Assembly: GCF_036077095.1 (NCBI RefSeq)
Contig: NZ_CP107961.1
Coordinates: 1 to 64,000 of the forward strand
Direction: 5' to 3'
DNA from: Streptomyces sp. NBC_00376
GTDB taxonomy: Bacteria; Actinomycetota; Actinomycetes; Streptomycetales; Streptomycetaceae
Length of the DNA stretch: 64,000 nt
The notes under the pieces were generated by a model. The model saw nothing but the letters and a program-made list of their open reading frames with translations. It was not told the DNA's origin and did no database searches. This document shows positions 16,960 to 24,964 of this stretch, piece by piece (position 1 is the first letter of the stretch; every line of letters starts with the position of its first letter). The position numbers and the translations under genes were made by a program.

Positions 16960-18468
16960 GTGCAGGGGGAACATCCGGTACGGGCACAGGTCGTGGTGGT
17001 CGGTGGGGGACCGGTCGGCATGCTCGTCGCCGCCGAACTGGCGGGGTACGGGGTCGACACCGTGCTCCTGGAATCCCGGGCCGAGGTGTCCGGGCAGCCG
17101 AAGGCGACCACGCTGCATGCCCGTGCGGTGCAGACGCTGGCCCGGCGTGGCCACCTGCCGGGGGACGGGTACCCGTACACCGGTGGCGCGGCGGAGAGCC
17201 CCTTCCACTTCGCGGGTCTGCCCGGACTGGTGATCACGGCTCCCGCACGTGAACCCGAGCCGATCCTCAAGTCCCCCCAGGCGGAGTTGGAGCGGCACTT
17301 CGGGGCGCGGGCGCGGGCGGCCGGGGCGCGGGTCCTGCGCGAGCACCGGGTGACCGAGGTCGTCCAGGAGGACGGCGGGGTACGGGTCACGGCCGAAGGG
17401 CCGGAGGGGAGCGTGGTCTGCTTCGCCGAGTACGTGGTGGGGGCGGACGGCGCCCGCAGCACGGTCCGGGACCGGGCGGGCATTGCTTCCGACACTCATC
17501 CGGCGACGGTGTCCGCGCTCATGGGTACCGTCACGCTCGCGCAGCCGGACGCGCTCGCCAAGGGCTGGCACCGTACCCCGCGCGGCTGGATCGTGGCCAA
17601 GCACGATGCGGAGGGCAGCACACACATCCGGACGCTGAACTGCACCGGCGCCCATGCGGACCGGCAGCAGCCCCCCACGCTGGCGGAGTTGCAGCAGGAG
17701 GTGTCCTGGATCGCGGGCCGGGACATCGCGATGGACGCACCGCGCTGGCTCAGCAGGTTCAGCGACTTCGCGCGGCTGGCCCGGAGCTACCGTGCGGGGC
17801 GGGTCTTTCTGGTGGGCGACGCGGCGCATGTGCACTTCCCGATCGGGGGACAGGGCCTCAGCGCCGGGGTGCTCGACGCCCTGAATCTGGGCTGGAAGCT
17901 GGCGCTGGCGGTGCACGGATCGGCGGACGCGGGTCTGCTGGGCACCTACGACCTGGAGCGCCGTCCCGTCGCCCGGAAGGTCATCGAACAGACACAGGCG
18001 CAGCTCGCGCTGATGCGGTCAGGCCCCGAACTCGATGCGTTGCGGGGCGTGTTCACCGGAATTCTGTCGGCGGACCGTGCGCACGGGCATCTCGGCGACA
18101 TGATCAGCGCGCAGGACACGGTGCTTCCGGACCGGACCGGTGGGCCCTCCGGCGGGGCAACGGGAACGTTCCTGCGCAATGCGGTGCTCAGCTCGGCGGA
18201 CGGCGAGACGGATGTGATGGGGCTGCTGCGCGAGGGCAGGCCGCTGCTGCTGCTCCTCGGCGAGGAGGGCGACGGCCACCGGGAGGCGGCCCGGGGGTGG
18301 GAGGGGATTCTGAACGTGGTCCACGCCCGGCCCACCGCCGAGGTGCCGTACGAGGCGTTGCTGGTGCGGCCCGACGGCTACATCGCCTGGCTGCCGGGCG
18401 GCCATGATCTGAGGGAGGCGTTGTCGGCGTACTTCGTCGAGGACGCCGTGTCTGCGGGGCACCGTTGA
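16960..18468 (+). CDS. FAD-dependent aromatic monooxygenase
   Basis: 502-residue class A flavoprotein hydroxylase (PHBH/UbiH superfamily). The Rossmann motif is VVVVGGGPVGMLVAAELAG (residues 11-29), the DG motif YVVGADGARSTVRDRAG, and the second FAD motif VFLVGDAAHVHFPIGGQGLS. The C-terminal region (LLREGRPLLLLLGEEG onward) resembles the thioredoxin-like tail of polyketide hydroxylases. These enzymes use NAD(P)H and O2 to hydroxylate aromatic polyketides. A GTG start is used. It ends convergently with the TetR gene at 18495, sharing a terminator hairpin. First gene of the cluster. Confidence 0.85.
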   Translation: MQGEHPVRAQVVVVGGGPVGMLVAAELAGYGVDTVLLESRAEVSGQPKATTLHARAVQTLARRGHLPGDGYPYTGGAAESPFHFAGLPGLVITAPAREPEPILKSPQAELERHFGARARAAGARVLREHRVTEVVQEDGGVRVTAEGPEGSVVCFAEYVVGADGARSTVRDRAGIASDTHPATVSALMGTVTLAQPDALAKGWHRTPRGWIVAKHDAEGSTHIRTLNCTGAHADRQQPPTLAELQQEVSWIAGRDIAMDAPRWLSRFSDFARLARSYRAGRVFLVGDAAHVHFPIGGQGLSAGVLDALNLGWKLALAVHGSADAGLLGTYDLERRPVARKVIEQTQAQLALMRSGPELDALRGVFTGILSADRAHGHLGDMISAQDTVLPDRTGGPSGGATGTFLRNAVLSSADGETDVMGLLREGRPLLLLLGEEGDGHREAARGWEGILNVVHARPTAEVPYEALLVRPDGYIAWLPGGHDLREALSAYFVEDAVSAGHR

Positions 18469-18486
18469 CAGTGGCCCGCAGACACG
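18447..18486. terminator. Bidirectional terminator between monooxygenase and TetR gene
   Basis: Perfect 12-bp stem (CGTGTCTGCGGG with its complement) and a 16-base loop, spanning the stop codon of the monooxygenase and lying just past the stop of the convergent regulator. Confidence 0.55.
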
Positions 18487-18494
18487 AGCGGTGC

Positions 18495-19166
18495 TCAGCC
18501 CGCCGTGTCGACGAGGTCCCTTATGTCGGCCGCCTTCAGTGCCTCGTCGTAGACCGCGGCTCCCCGGCCCTCGGAGAGGTCGAGCGAGGCGAGGACGGAA
18601 GGCACCACCGCGCTGGGCAGTACGTGACGCATCAGGGCGGAGACCCGGCGGACCAGGTCGTTGTACTCGCAGACGGCCTGCGACATGGACTGAATGCCGG
18701 CGAAGGAACCCACGATGACATCGGCTGTCTCGGACGGCGTGATGTGGGGCAGCAACTCGCCCTGGGCCTGCGCCATTTGGAGCAGCTCGTGGCCGACCTC
18801 GGCCCAGCGCAGGAACGGGCCGCTGCGGTCGAGGCTCTGCGCCAGCTGGTCCATGGTCAGCCGCACGCCGGCGCGGACCATGGGGTCGGTCTGCAACTGG
18901 TGGGCATGCAGCATCACGACGTCCACGATCTCCTGCACCTTGGAGGCGCGGGGAGGGACGATGATCCGTCGGTCCTGCTCGGCGAGGACGCCTTGAGCCA
19001 GGTCTTCCTTGGAGTGGAAGTGGAAATACAGGGCGCCCTTGGTGACGCCTGCCTCGGTGAGGATCTGGGAGATCGTGGCCGCTTGGTACCCGTGTTCCTC
19101 GAAGATCTTGGCCGCAGCCGAAAGAATCGTCTGACGGGTACGGATGGCTCGTAGCTGCTCAGCCAC
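18495..19166 (-). CDS. ScbR-type gamma-butyrolactone receptor (TetR family)
   Basis: 223 residues. The N-terminal helix-turn-helix is nearly the textbook ArpA/ScbR sequence: RAIRTRQTILSAAAKIFEEHGYQAATI, then EAGVTKGALYFHFHSKEDLA. The C-terminal ligand domain contains FLRWAEVGHELLQMAQAQGEL as in butyrolactone receptors. Such proteins repress their own gene, the autoinducer synthase and SARP genes until a butyrolactone binds. Of the three ScbR-like proteins here it looks most like a true receptor, but ligand binding is inference. An ARE-like site lies upstream at 19213-19236. Confidence 0.85.
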   Translation of the reverse strand: MAEQLRAIRTRQTILSAAAKIFEEHGYQAATISQILTEAGVTKGALYFHFHSKEDLAQGVLAEQDRRIIVPPRASKVQEIVDVVMLHAHQLQTDPMVRAGVRLTMDQLAQSLDRSGPFLRWAEVGHELLQMAQAQGELLPHITPSETADVIVGSFAGIQSMSQAVCEYNDLVRRVSALMRHVLPSAVVPSVLASLDLSEGRGAAVYDEALKAADIRDLVDTAG

Positions 19167-19212
19167 TCTGCCTCCTCCCTCCTCAGGGTGGTGAACGTCG
19201 GGAGGCCGGTGA

Positions 19213-19236
19213 AAGAAACCGTCCAGTTCGTATCTT
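19213..19236. promoter_or_regulatory. Candidate ARE (butyrolactone-receptor operator)
   Basis: GAAACCGTCCAGTTCGTATC resembles the AAACCGN-NGTTTGT pattern recognised by ArpA/ScbR proteins. It lies between the divergent receptor gene and the NmrA-like gene, where it could control both. Confidence 0.4.
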
Positions 19237-19294
19237 ACAGGCCGCTTCCTTGTCCGTACCGGTCGGGGAAATGTCGGGCAAGAGAGGCAAATCC

Positions 19295-20146
19295 ATGATT
19301 CTTGTCACCGGTGCCACAGGGACCATCGGGCGGGAAGTGGTCCGAAGGATCCCGGCTGACCTGGCAGTTCGCATCATGGCCAGGCATCCGGAGCGGGTCA
19401 CGGGAGCGGGCGCGGGGGCCGAGATCGTCCACGGAGATTTCTCGGATCCGGCCTCGCTGGCAGGTGTTCTGCGTGGGGTTCGCACCGTTTTTCTGGTGAC
19501 CAACCCTGGCAGGGACGACGACGAGGGCTTCATCCGGGCCGCCCGGTCGGCGGGGGTGCGGCAGGTGGTGAAGCTGTCCGCCGCCGCCGTCGCGGACAGC
19601 CGGGCCGAGGATCTGATCACCCGGTGGCAGCGCCGCAACGAGGACCTGTTGCGCGGCTCCGGGATGGAGTGGACGCTGCTGCGTCCCCGCGCGTTCATGT
19701 CCAACGCGCTTTCCTGGGCGGGATCCATCCGCTCGGACGACGTCGTGCGGGCCCTGTACGGGGCGTCGGCCAACGCCTGCGTCGATCCGCGTGACGTGGC
19801 GGAGGTGGCGGTACGCGCCCTCACCGAGGACGGCCATGCGGGCAGGGTCCACACCCTGACCGGGCCGGAGGCGATCTCGGCGGCCGAGCAGACGGCCCAG
19901 CTCGCCGAACTGCTGCGCCGTCCGCTCCGTTTCGAGGAACTGGGCCCGGAACAGGCGCGTACCGCGCTTGGCGCGCGCTATCCGGCAGACATCGTCGAGG
20001 CGCTGCTTGAGAGCGCGGAGCGCGGACGTGAGGGCGCGAAGGCGGAGGTGGACGGCACGGTCGCCGGACTGCTCGGCCGGCCGGCCGGGACCTTTCGCGG
20101 CTGGGCGGCCGATCACTTGAGCGCCTTCGGGAACGCGAGTCGTTGA
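19295..20146 (+). CDS. NmrA-like NAD(P)-binding protein
   Basis: 283 residues, Rossmann fold of the atypical short-chain dehydrogenase/NmrA type: MILVTGATGTIGREVVRRI at the N-terminus with the TGATGxxG motif, then ADLAVRIMARHP and FLVTNPGRDDDEGFIRAA. The canonical SDR YxxxK pair is not evident, so it may be a reductase of unusual type or an NADP sensor. The ATG at 19295 has AAGAGAGG upstream. Its position between a butyrolactone receptor and an AfsA homologue suggests a reductive step in autoinducer biosynthesis, as proposed for ScbB-type proteins, but a tailoring role is equally possible. Confidence 0.7.
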   Translation: MILVTGATGTIGREVVRRIPADLAVRIMARHPERVTGAGAGAEIVHGDFSDPASLAGVLRGVRTVFLVTNPGRDDDEGFIRAARSAGVRQVVKLSAAAVADSRAEDLITRWQRRNEDLLRGSGMEWTLLRPRAFMSNALSWAGSIRSDDVVRALYGASANACVDPRDVAEVAVRALTEDGHAGRVHTLTGPEAISAAEQTAQLAELLRRPLRFEELGPEQARTALGARYPADIVEALLESAERGREGAKAEVDGTVAGLLGRPAGTFRGWAADHLSAFGNASR

Positions 20147-20171
20147 GGGCGTACCGGTGAAAAGAAGAAGA

Positions 20172-20200
20172 CGGCGGCTGCCCGGTGGGCAGCCGCCGTT
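20172..20200. terminator. Hairpin terminator between NmrA-like and AfsA-like genes
   Basis: Perfect 13-bp stem with GGT loop. Read leftward it is followed by CTTCTTCTTTT, a good U-rich tail for the minus-strand AfsA-like gene; it can also stop the convergent gene. Confidence 0.75.
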
Positions 20201-20229
20201 CGGCATGGCTAAGTCGCTGTTCGGCACGG

Positions 20230-21231
20230 TCAGATCCCGTGCGATCCTGCGGTCACCGTGGAGTTGAAGACCAGTGCACCGTCCTGATGGGCGGTCACCA
20301 GGACGCTCTGCTCGCCTTCGGTGGTGGTGTCGGGCAGCAGGGTCGCCTCGATCATGCACGGGGAGTCCAGCTCGACGTACCGCTTGAACTCATTTGCGAT
20401 GGCGAGCGGGAGATAGGAGGACCGGCCGAGGACCGCCGCCGTGGCCTGGCGGGCGGCTTCGACCAGCACCATGCCCGGCACATGGTCGACCGCGTGCTCG
20501 AAGAGCACGGGGTGCCGCGTGTCCACCCGCAGCTGCCAGCGGTTCTGCTCGTTCGTGGGGGAGAGCACCACGTCCATGGGGGACATGCGCCCGACGCTCT
20601 GCGGGGCTGCTGGACTGATCAGTGGCAGCTGGTCCCAGTTGCCACCGGGAATGTGCTCGCCGCGCACCCGCCGGTAGACCGCGGGCGCCATGCAGGAGAA
20701 GGATCCGCCACCGGTCGCGACGATGTTCCCGTCGCGGTGGAAGACCGCCTCGAAGCGCAGCCCCGACAGGTTCCTGCCGCGTTGGTTGATCTCCGTGCAG
20801 TGGACGTCGATGCTGAGGGCGGCGGGCTCGTACCCCATCCGCAGGTGCTGCGGACGTACGGCGAGGTCGAGGTCCCAGACGAGGAACTGGTGGCCGAAGG
20901 GCACACCGAACTCCGCGTGCCCCAGGAGTATGCCGATCTGCCGGAGCGTTTCGCAGCCTATGAGCGGATCGTGGTAGCCGTCCGCGACCGGGGTGAAGAA
21001 GCTGTGGCCGCGCGGCCATTGGGCGGACATGACGAAGTGGGTGTCGTCGACGCGGTCCCAGTCGGTGAGCATGACCTCTGCGACTGCGGAGCGGTGTACG
21101 AGTTCTTTGGGCACGGTCATAGTCAGAGTGTCGGGGTAGAAGCCGCCGGGCTTGATGGTGGAGGCCTTGGTGCTTCTCGTCATTTCTCTGTCGAACGTGG
21201 TTCGTTCGACCTGAAACGTGCTCGCAGACAT
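20230..21231 (-). CDS. AfsA/ScbA-type gamma-butyrolactone synthase
   Basis: 333 residues with two AfsA hotdog domains. AfsA condenses a beta-ketoacyl-ACP with dihydroxyacetone phosphate, the key step of A-factor-type autoinducer synthesis. Recognisable blocks: VHRSAVAEVMLTDWDRVDDTHF in the first repeat; DVVLSPTNEQNRWQLRVDTRHPVLFEHAVDHVPGMVLVEAARQA in the second, where FEHAVDHVPGM is the typical AfsA signature. The start is the ATG preceded by GGGGGAGC, not the longer frame. An ARE-like site sits upstream (21288-21310). It implies that the replicon carries its own butyrolactone signal system. Confidence 0.88.
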   Translation of the reverse strand: MSASTFQVERTTFDREMTRSTKASTIKPGGFYPDTLTMTVPKELVHRSAVAEVMLTDWDRVDDTHFVMSAQWPRGHSFFTPVADGYHDPLIGCETLRQIGILLGHAEFGVPFGHQFLVWDLDLAVRPQHLRMGYEPAALSIDVHCTEINQRGRNLSGLRFEAVFHRDGNIVATGGGSFSCMAPAVYRRVRGEHIPGGNWDQLPLISPAAPQSVGRMSPMDVVLSPTNEQNRWQLRVDTRHPVLFEHAVDHVPGMVLVEAARQATAAVLGRSSYLPLAIANEFKRYVELDSPCMIEATLLPDTTTEGEQSVLVTAHQDGALVFNSTVTAGSHGI

Positions 21232-21287
21232 TGCTCCCCCTGGGCTGGTGCGAGAGGTGTGTTCCGGGCTGTTCCTGGCCTGAAAAT

Positions 21288-21310
21288 ACATACCAACCGG
21301 TTTAATTTCT
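21288..21310. promoter_or_regulatory. ARE-like operator upstream of the AfsA-type gene
   Basis: ACATACCAACCGGTTTAATT. The left half read in reverse (GGTTGGTATGT) matches the ArpA half-site GGYCGGTWYGK at all but one position. Lies about 60-80 bp upstream of the autoinducer synthase start, as expected for ScbR-type repression. Confidence 0.6.
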
Positions 21311-21550
21311 AGTGCTCCTGACTCCTTGTCATCCAAAAACAGCGGAGCCGTTCATTCCGATCTGCCTGTTCTTGAGGATGGGGCCAGGCCGGCGCGGGCT
21401 GTAGCCGAGTTGGCGTCCGTTTCCGGTCCGACGTGGCTCGAGCGTGACACGAGTCGTTCTTGAGCGGAGTGACTCAAGGTGCGCCCGCGGCGTTCTGCCG
21501 GATGGTCATGTCTCCTTCTGAGCTTTGACGGATGAGCAGGGAATCTTTTC

Positions 21551-21574
21551 AAAAACCGCACGGGCGGTTTGTTA
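21551..21574. promoter_or_regulatory. ARE-like operator upstream of the second TetR gene
   Basis: A 7-bp inverted repeat AAACCGC/GCGGTTT with a 4-bp spacer (21553-21570), continued by GTT. The right half GGGCGGTTTGT fits the ArpA consensus with one mismatch. Lies about 60-80 bp before the TetR start. Confidence 0.65.
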
Positions 21575-21631
21575 TAGTCGACGTCTGCCCTTCGGCAGGC
21601 ACGGCAACCTCTGGCAGTGACGGAGCAGTTG

Positions 21632-22252
21632 ATGGTCAAACAGGAACGCGCGGCGCGTACGCGTGACACCCTGATCCGGTCCGCGGCCGAGGTCTTCGAC
21701 CGTGACGGTTTCTCGGCGGCGTCGCTCACCGCGATCAGTTCGCGTGCAGGGGTGAGCAACGGGGCGCTGCACTTTCACTTCGCGAGCAAGGCCGTCCTGG
21801 TGGACGTCGTCGAGGAGGAGGCGCTGACGAGGCTGCTGGCCGTCACGAACAGCGCGTTGTCGCTCGGGGTGAGCCATGTGCAGCTCCTCGTCGATGTCAC
21901 CCACGCGCTCGCCGAGGCGCTGCGCGGCGATGTGGTGCTGCGGGTCGGCTTCGCGCTGAGCGGCGAGACGTCCCGCCCGCGACGGATGGATCTGCGCGAG
22001 CGCTGGCGGCGCTGGGTCGAGGAGACCCTGAAGCAGGCCGAGTCCGCAGGAGAACTGCGCCGGGGGGCAGGGGTCCAGGACGTGGTGACCGCCGTGGTGG
22101 CCGCGACTGTCGGATTCGAGGTGCTCGGGGTGCGGGACCCGGCGTGGCTCTCGGCGTCGACGGTGGCGCGGTTCTGGCGATTGCTGCTGCCGACGCTGGT
22201 GCCGGCGGCGAATCTCGCCGGAATCGAGGCCGGGGGAACCCGGCGTCCGTAG
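21632..22252 (+). CDS. ScbR-like TetR regulator (second copy)
   Basis: 206 residues from the ATG with GGAG upstream (a GTG 15 bases earlier is possible). The helix-turn-helix is ScbR-like: QERAARTRDTLIRSAAEVFDRDGF, then SRAGVSNGALHFHFASKAVLV. The C-terminal domain is shorter and more divergent than in true receptors, so it may be a pseudo-receptor that senses the antibiotic or an intermediate. It has a strong ARE in its own promoter, indicating autoregulation or cross-regulation by the receptor at 18495. The SARP gene lies downstream after a 270-bp promoter region. Confidence 0.8.
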   Translation: MVKQERAARTRDTLIRSAAEVFDRDGFSAASLTAISSRAGVSNGALHFHFASKAVLVDVVEEEALTRLLAVTNSALSLGVSHVQLLVDVTHALAEALRGDVVLRVGFALSGETSRPRRMDLRERWRRWVEETLKQAESAGELRRGAGVQDVVTAVVAATVGFEVLGVRDPAWLSASTVARFWRLLLPTLVPAANLAGIEAGGTRRP

Positions 22253-22438
22253 GTGGTGGTGTGACGGGTTCCCCGGTTGCCGATCAAGGAGAAGACCTGC
22301 TGGTTTGTTTTGGCGCGTTCCTTCTGTTGTGGATGCAGGATGGGTCGGCCCTCTAGGAAGCCTCCGTACTCTCGCCGCATGACAACTGCGCAGCTCAGAG
22401 TGGATATTTGAGGGGCCGACAGGGGGTCTGAGGGTAAC

Positions 22439-22486
22439 GAACGACCCGGTCGGTTTTGTGTTGACAAACCGCCTGTCCTGTTTTTT
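22439..22486. promoter_or_regulatory. Double ARE-like operator upstream of the first SARP gene
   Basis: Two adjacent elements: ACGACCCGGTCGGTTTTGTG, whose GGTCGGTTTTG fits the ArpA half-site with one mismatch, and ACAAACCGCCTGTCCTGTTT right after it. They end about 40 bp before the SARP start and would block its promoter when bound. Confidence 0.6.
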
Positions 22487-22523
22487 ACTGGCCGAGGCTC
22501 ATCCACGGACAGGGGAGTATGGC

Positions 22524-23357
22524 GTGGACATCGAAGTACTGGGCACATTGGCGGTGCGGGAAAACGGGGTCTCGGTCACACCCACCGCCGCCAAGCCGAG
22601 ACAGGTTCTGGCGCTGCTGGCGCTCCATGCCGACCAGGTCGTTCCGGTGTCGGCTCTGATAGAGGAGTTGTGGGCGGGAGCCCCGCCGCGCAGCGCCAGG
22701 ACAACACTGCAGACCTACGTGCTGCAGCTGCGGGCCCTCATCGCGACCGCGCTGGAGCAGAGTCCGGCCGACGGGGACACGGGCCGCGGCACCGCCAAGG
22801 ACGTGCTCGTCACGCTGCCGGGCGGTTATCTGCTCAACAGCGGCGGCGGCACCAGCGACGTACGCGAGTTCGACCGGCTCGCAGGCATGGGCTACCGGGC
22901 GATGGACGGGGGTGACTTCCCGGGCGCGGCCCGGCTGCTGCGCGAGGCGCTGTCCCTGTGGTCCGGCCCGGCCTTCGCCGACGTACAGGGCGGTATCCAG
23001 CTGGACATGGAGACCCAGCGGCTGGAGGAGACCCGACTGTGCGCGCTCGACCAGCGCATCGAGGCCGATCTGCGGATCGGCCGCCACCGTGAGCTGCTCG
23101 CCGAACTGACCGTACTCGTCAGCCGGTACCGCACCCACGAGAACCTGCACGGGCAGTTCATGCTCGCCCTGCACCGCTCCGGCCGCCGGGGCGAGGCCCT
23201 CGACGTCTACCAGCGGCTGCGCACCACACTGGTGCGTGAGCTCGGGCTCGAACCGTCCGCCGCCCTGCGCAGGCTGCAGCGCTCGATCCTCATGGCCAGC
23301 CCCGAGAACCCGGCGATGGCGGAGAGCGGCGCCGAACGACTTGTCCGCGTGGGCTGA
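22524..23357 (+). CDS. SARP-family pathway activator (first)
   Basis: 277 residues, the minimal SARP length. N-terminal OmpR-like winged helix (DIEVLGTLAVRENGVSVTP, KPRQVLALLALHADQVVPV, ELWAGAPPRSARTTLQTYV) followed by a bacterial transcriptional activation domain (FDRLAGMGYRAMDGGDFPGA through AALRRLQRSIL). GTG start chosen for the GGGGAG ribosome binding site and because it gives the usual SARP N-terminus. SARPs bind direct heptamers about 11 bp apart and recruit RNA polymerase; such sites occur at five promoters of this cluster. Two ARE-like operators lie in its own promoter, linking it to the butyrolactone repressors. Confidence 0.88.
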   Translation: MDIEVLGTLAVRENGVSVTPTAAKPRQVLALLALHADQVVPVSALIEELWAGAPPRSARTTLQTYVLQLRALIATALEQSPADGDTGRGTAKDVLVTLPGGYLLNSGGGTSDVREFDRLAGMGYRAMDGGDFPGAARLLREALSLWSGPAFADVQGGIQLDMETQRLEETRLCALDQRIEADLRIGRHRELLAELTVLVSRYRTHENLHGQFMLALHRSGRRGEALDVYQRLRTTLVRELGLEPSAALRRLQRSILMASPENPAMAESGAERLVRVG

Positions 23358-23358
23358 G

Positions 23359-24159
23359 ATGGCCGCGCGGAACGCCGGGGGTGCGACCGCCGTCCGCCCG
23401 AAGGCCCGGACACGTGACCGGTCCATGGGCCGAGCGGGCACCGTGGTGCAGGAGAGGTCGGAGCGGACCCGCAGGAAGCTGGTGCAGGCGGGGGCCGAGC
23501 TGTTCCACCGCAACGGCTACACGAACGCGACGCTCGGCGAGATCGCCGCGTACGCCGGAGTGACCAAAGGAGCGCTGTACTTCCACTTCGCCTCCAAGGA
23601 GGAGTTGGCGGAAGCCGTACAGCTACGGGGATGCGCGCTGCTGCACGAGTCGGTGCACGAACTGGGCGCATCCGGGCTCCGTCCGCTGCAGATCCTGATC
23701 GACACGACCCATTGGCTGGCACGGAACCTGCGGGAGGAACCGGCGATCCCGGCCGGCATCCGCATCGCCAAGGAGTGGGCGGGCCTGCGTGAGGGAGTCA
23801 CCGACTTCCACCGCGTCTGGCTCGCGGCGGTCTGCGAGCTGCTGGGGCAGGCCCGGGAAGCGGGGGAGCTCCGCACCGAAATCGCCTGGGAGAGCATCGA
23901 ATCGCTGGTGGCCGCGGCGGCCTGCGGAATCGAGACGCTGGCCGGTACGGGAATGCCTTACGCCGAGCTCCAGCGCCGGGTGACCGGGCTGTGGTCGCTG
24001 CTGTTGCCGAGCCTGGTGCTTGAGGGCGCGGAGGCGAACTACCGCGCCGGGACGCCGGGGACGTACCCGCTGTTCCGCCCCGTGGACGATCCTGCGGACG
24101 CCCCCTTGGACGCCTTTGGGGCACCGGTACCGGCCGGGGTCACCGGCAGCACCGGGTGA
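23359..24159 (+). CDS. ScbR-like TetR regulator (third copy)
   Basis: Up to 266 residues. The helix-turn-helix (ERSERTRRKLVQAGAELFHRNGY, then AYAGVTKGALYFHFASKEELAEAV) is of the butyrolactone-receptor type, with a C-terminal domain containing VWLAAVCELLGQAREAGELR as in that family. The ATG used lies one base after the SARP stop, suggesting coupling, but ATG 23425 or GTG 23446 would give the more usual N-terminus. Probably a pseudo-receptor. Three ScbR-type proteins in 6 kb is a dense regulatory set. Confidence 0.8.
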   Translation: MAARNAGGATAVRPKARTRDRSMGRAGTVVQERSERTRRKLVQAGAELFHRNGYTNATLGEIAAYAGVTKGALYFHFASKEELAEAVQLRGCALLHESVHELGASGLRPLQILIDTTHWLARNLREEPAIPAGIRIAKEWAGLREGVTDFHRVWLAAVCELLGQAREAGELRTEIAWESIESLVAAAACGIETLAGTGMPYAELQRRVTGLWSLLLPSLVLEGAEANYRAGTPGTYPLFRPVDDPADAPLDAFGAPVPAGVTGSTG

Positions 24160-24192
24160 ACGTGTGCCACCGACGGCTTGGAGGAGCCTGCG

Positions 24193-24933
24193 ATGACGAT
24201 TGAACATCCCGCGGATGTGCTGACGGACCTCATCGGGGTCCTCGGCGACGTCCTGCGGGTCAAGCCGGAGAAGATCGACCCCGACCAGACCTTTCCGTCC
24301 CTGGGCCTCGACTCGCTGCTGATCGTGGAGTTCGTGGCCGTCGTCAACGGACGGTACGGGCTCCAGGTGCGCGCCACGGACCTGTACGACTACCCGACCC
24401 CGGCATCCTTCGCCCAGGAGGTCGGGCGGGCCAGGGCGGCAGCCTCCACAAGTGCGGCACCCGCCGGTTCCACGGGTCCCGCCGTTCCCGCCGATGCTGT
24501 TGCTCCTGCCGGCTCTGCAGGCTCTGCGGCTCCCGAGGGGGCGACGCGGATCGCGGAGGTGTTGCGTGAGCAGCTGGCGGCGATCCTGTGCTGCGACGCG
24601 TGGGAGATCAACACCACCGCGGCCTTCAACGTGCTCGGCATGGACTCCATCGTGGCCGCGGAGTTCATCGCCGCGGTCAACCGCACCTTCGGACTCCGTG
24701 AGCGTTCGGTCCTGCTGTACGAGCACCCCAACCTGGCCGCCGTCGCGGCGTACATCGCGACCCGTACGGGCGCGTTCGTGCCGGATGCCGAACCCGTCCG
24801 GACGCCGGTCCCGGTGGCCGCCTCCGCCCTTCGGCCGACGCTCCGCGGCGACGTCGACGTCCTGCTGGACGCGATCCGCGACGACCGGCTCACCGTGGAC
24901 GAGGCAGTCGTGCTGCTCGCCCGCCGTGGCTGA
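24193..24933 (+). CDS. Tandem acyl carrier protein (di-ACP)
   Basis: 246 residues with two carrier domains. Phosphopantetheine Ser41 is in LGLDSLLIVEF and Ser152 in LGMDSIVAAEF. An Ala/Pro/Gly-rich linker (about 80-116) separates them, and a short helix-forming tail (VDVLLDAIRDDRLTVDEAVVLL) ends the protein. GGAGGA precedes the start. Free-standing di-ACPs are unusual in type II polyketide clusters, which normally have one small ACP (here at 33546). The tail resembles the N-terminal segment of the next protein, so the two may dock. Likely role: carrying a special starter or extender unit. Confidence 0.8.
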   Translation: MTIEHPADVLTDLIGVLGDVLRVKPEKIDPDQTFPSLGLDSLLIVEFVAVVNGRYGLQVRATDLYDYPTPASFAQEVGRARAAASTSAAPAGSTGPAVPADAVAPAGSAGSAAPEGATRIAEVLREQLAAILCCDAWEINTTAAFNVLGMDSIVAAEFIAAVNRTFGLRERSVLLYEHPNLAAVAAYIATRTGAFVPDAEPVRTPVPVAASALRPTLRGDVDVLLDAIRDDRLTVDEAVVLLARRG

Positions 24934-24964
24934 AGCTGTTCCACCCCATAAGGAGCGCGTCCCG

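Noticed and set aside
20230..21336. Plus-strand frame of 375 residues opposite the AfsA-type gene
   Set aside because: The minus-strand protein has clear AfsA motifs and a good ribosome binding site; the plus-strand frame is an antisense shadow.
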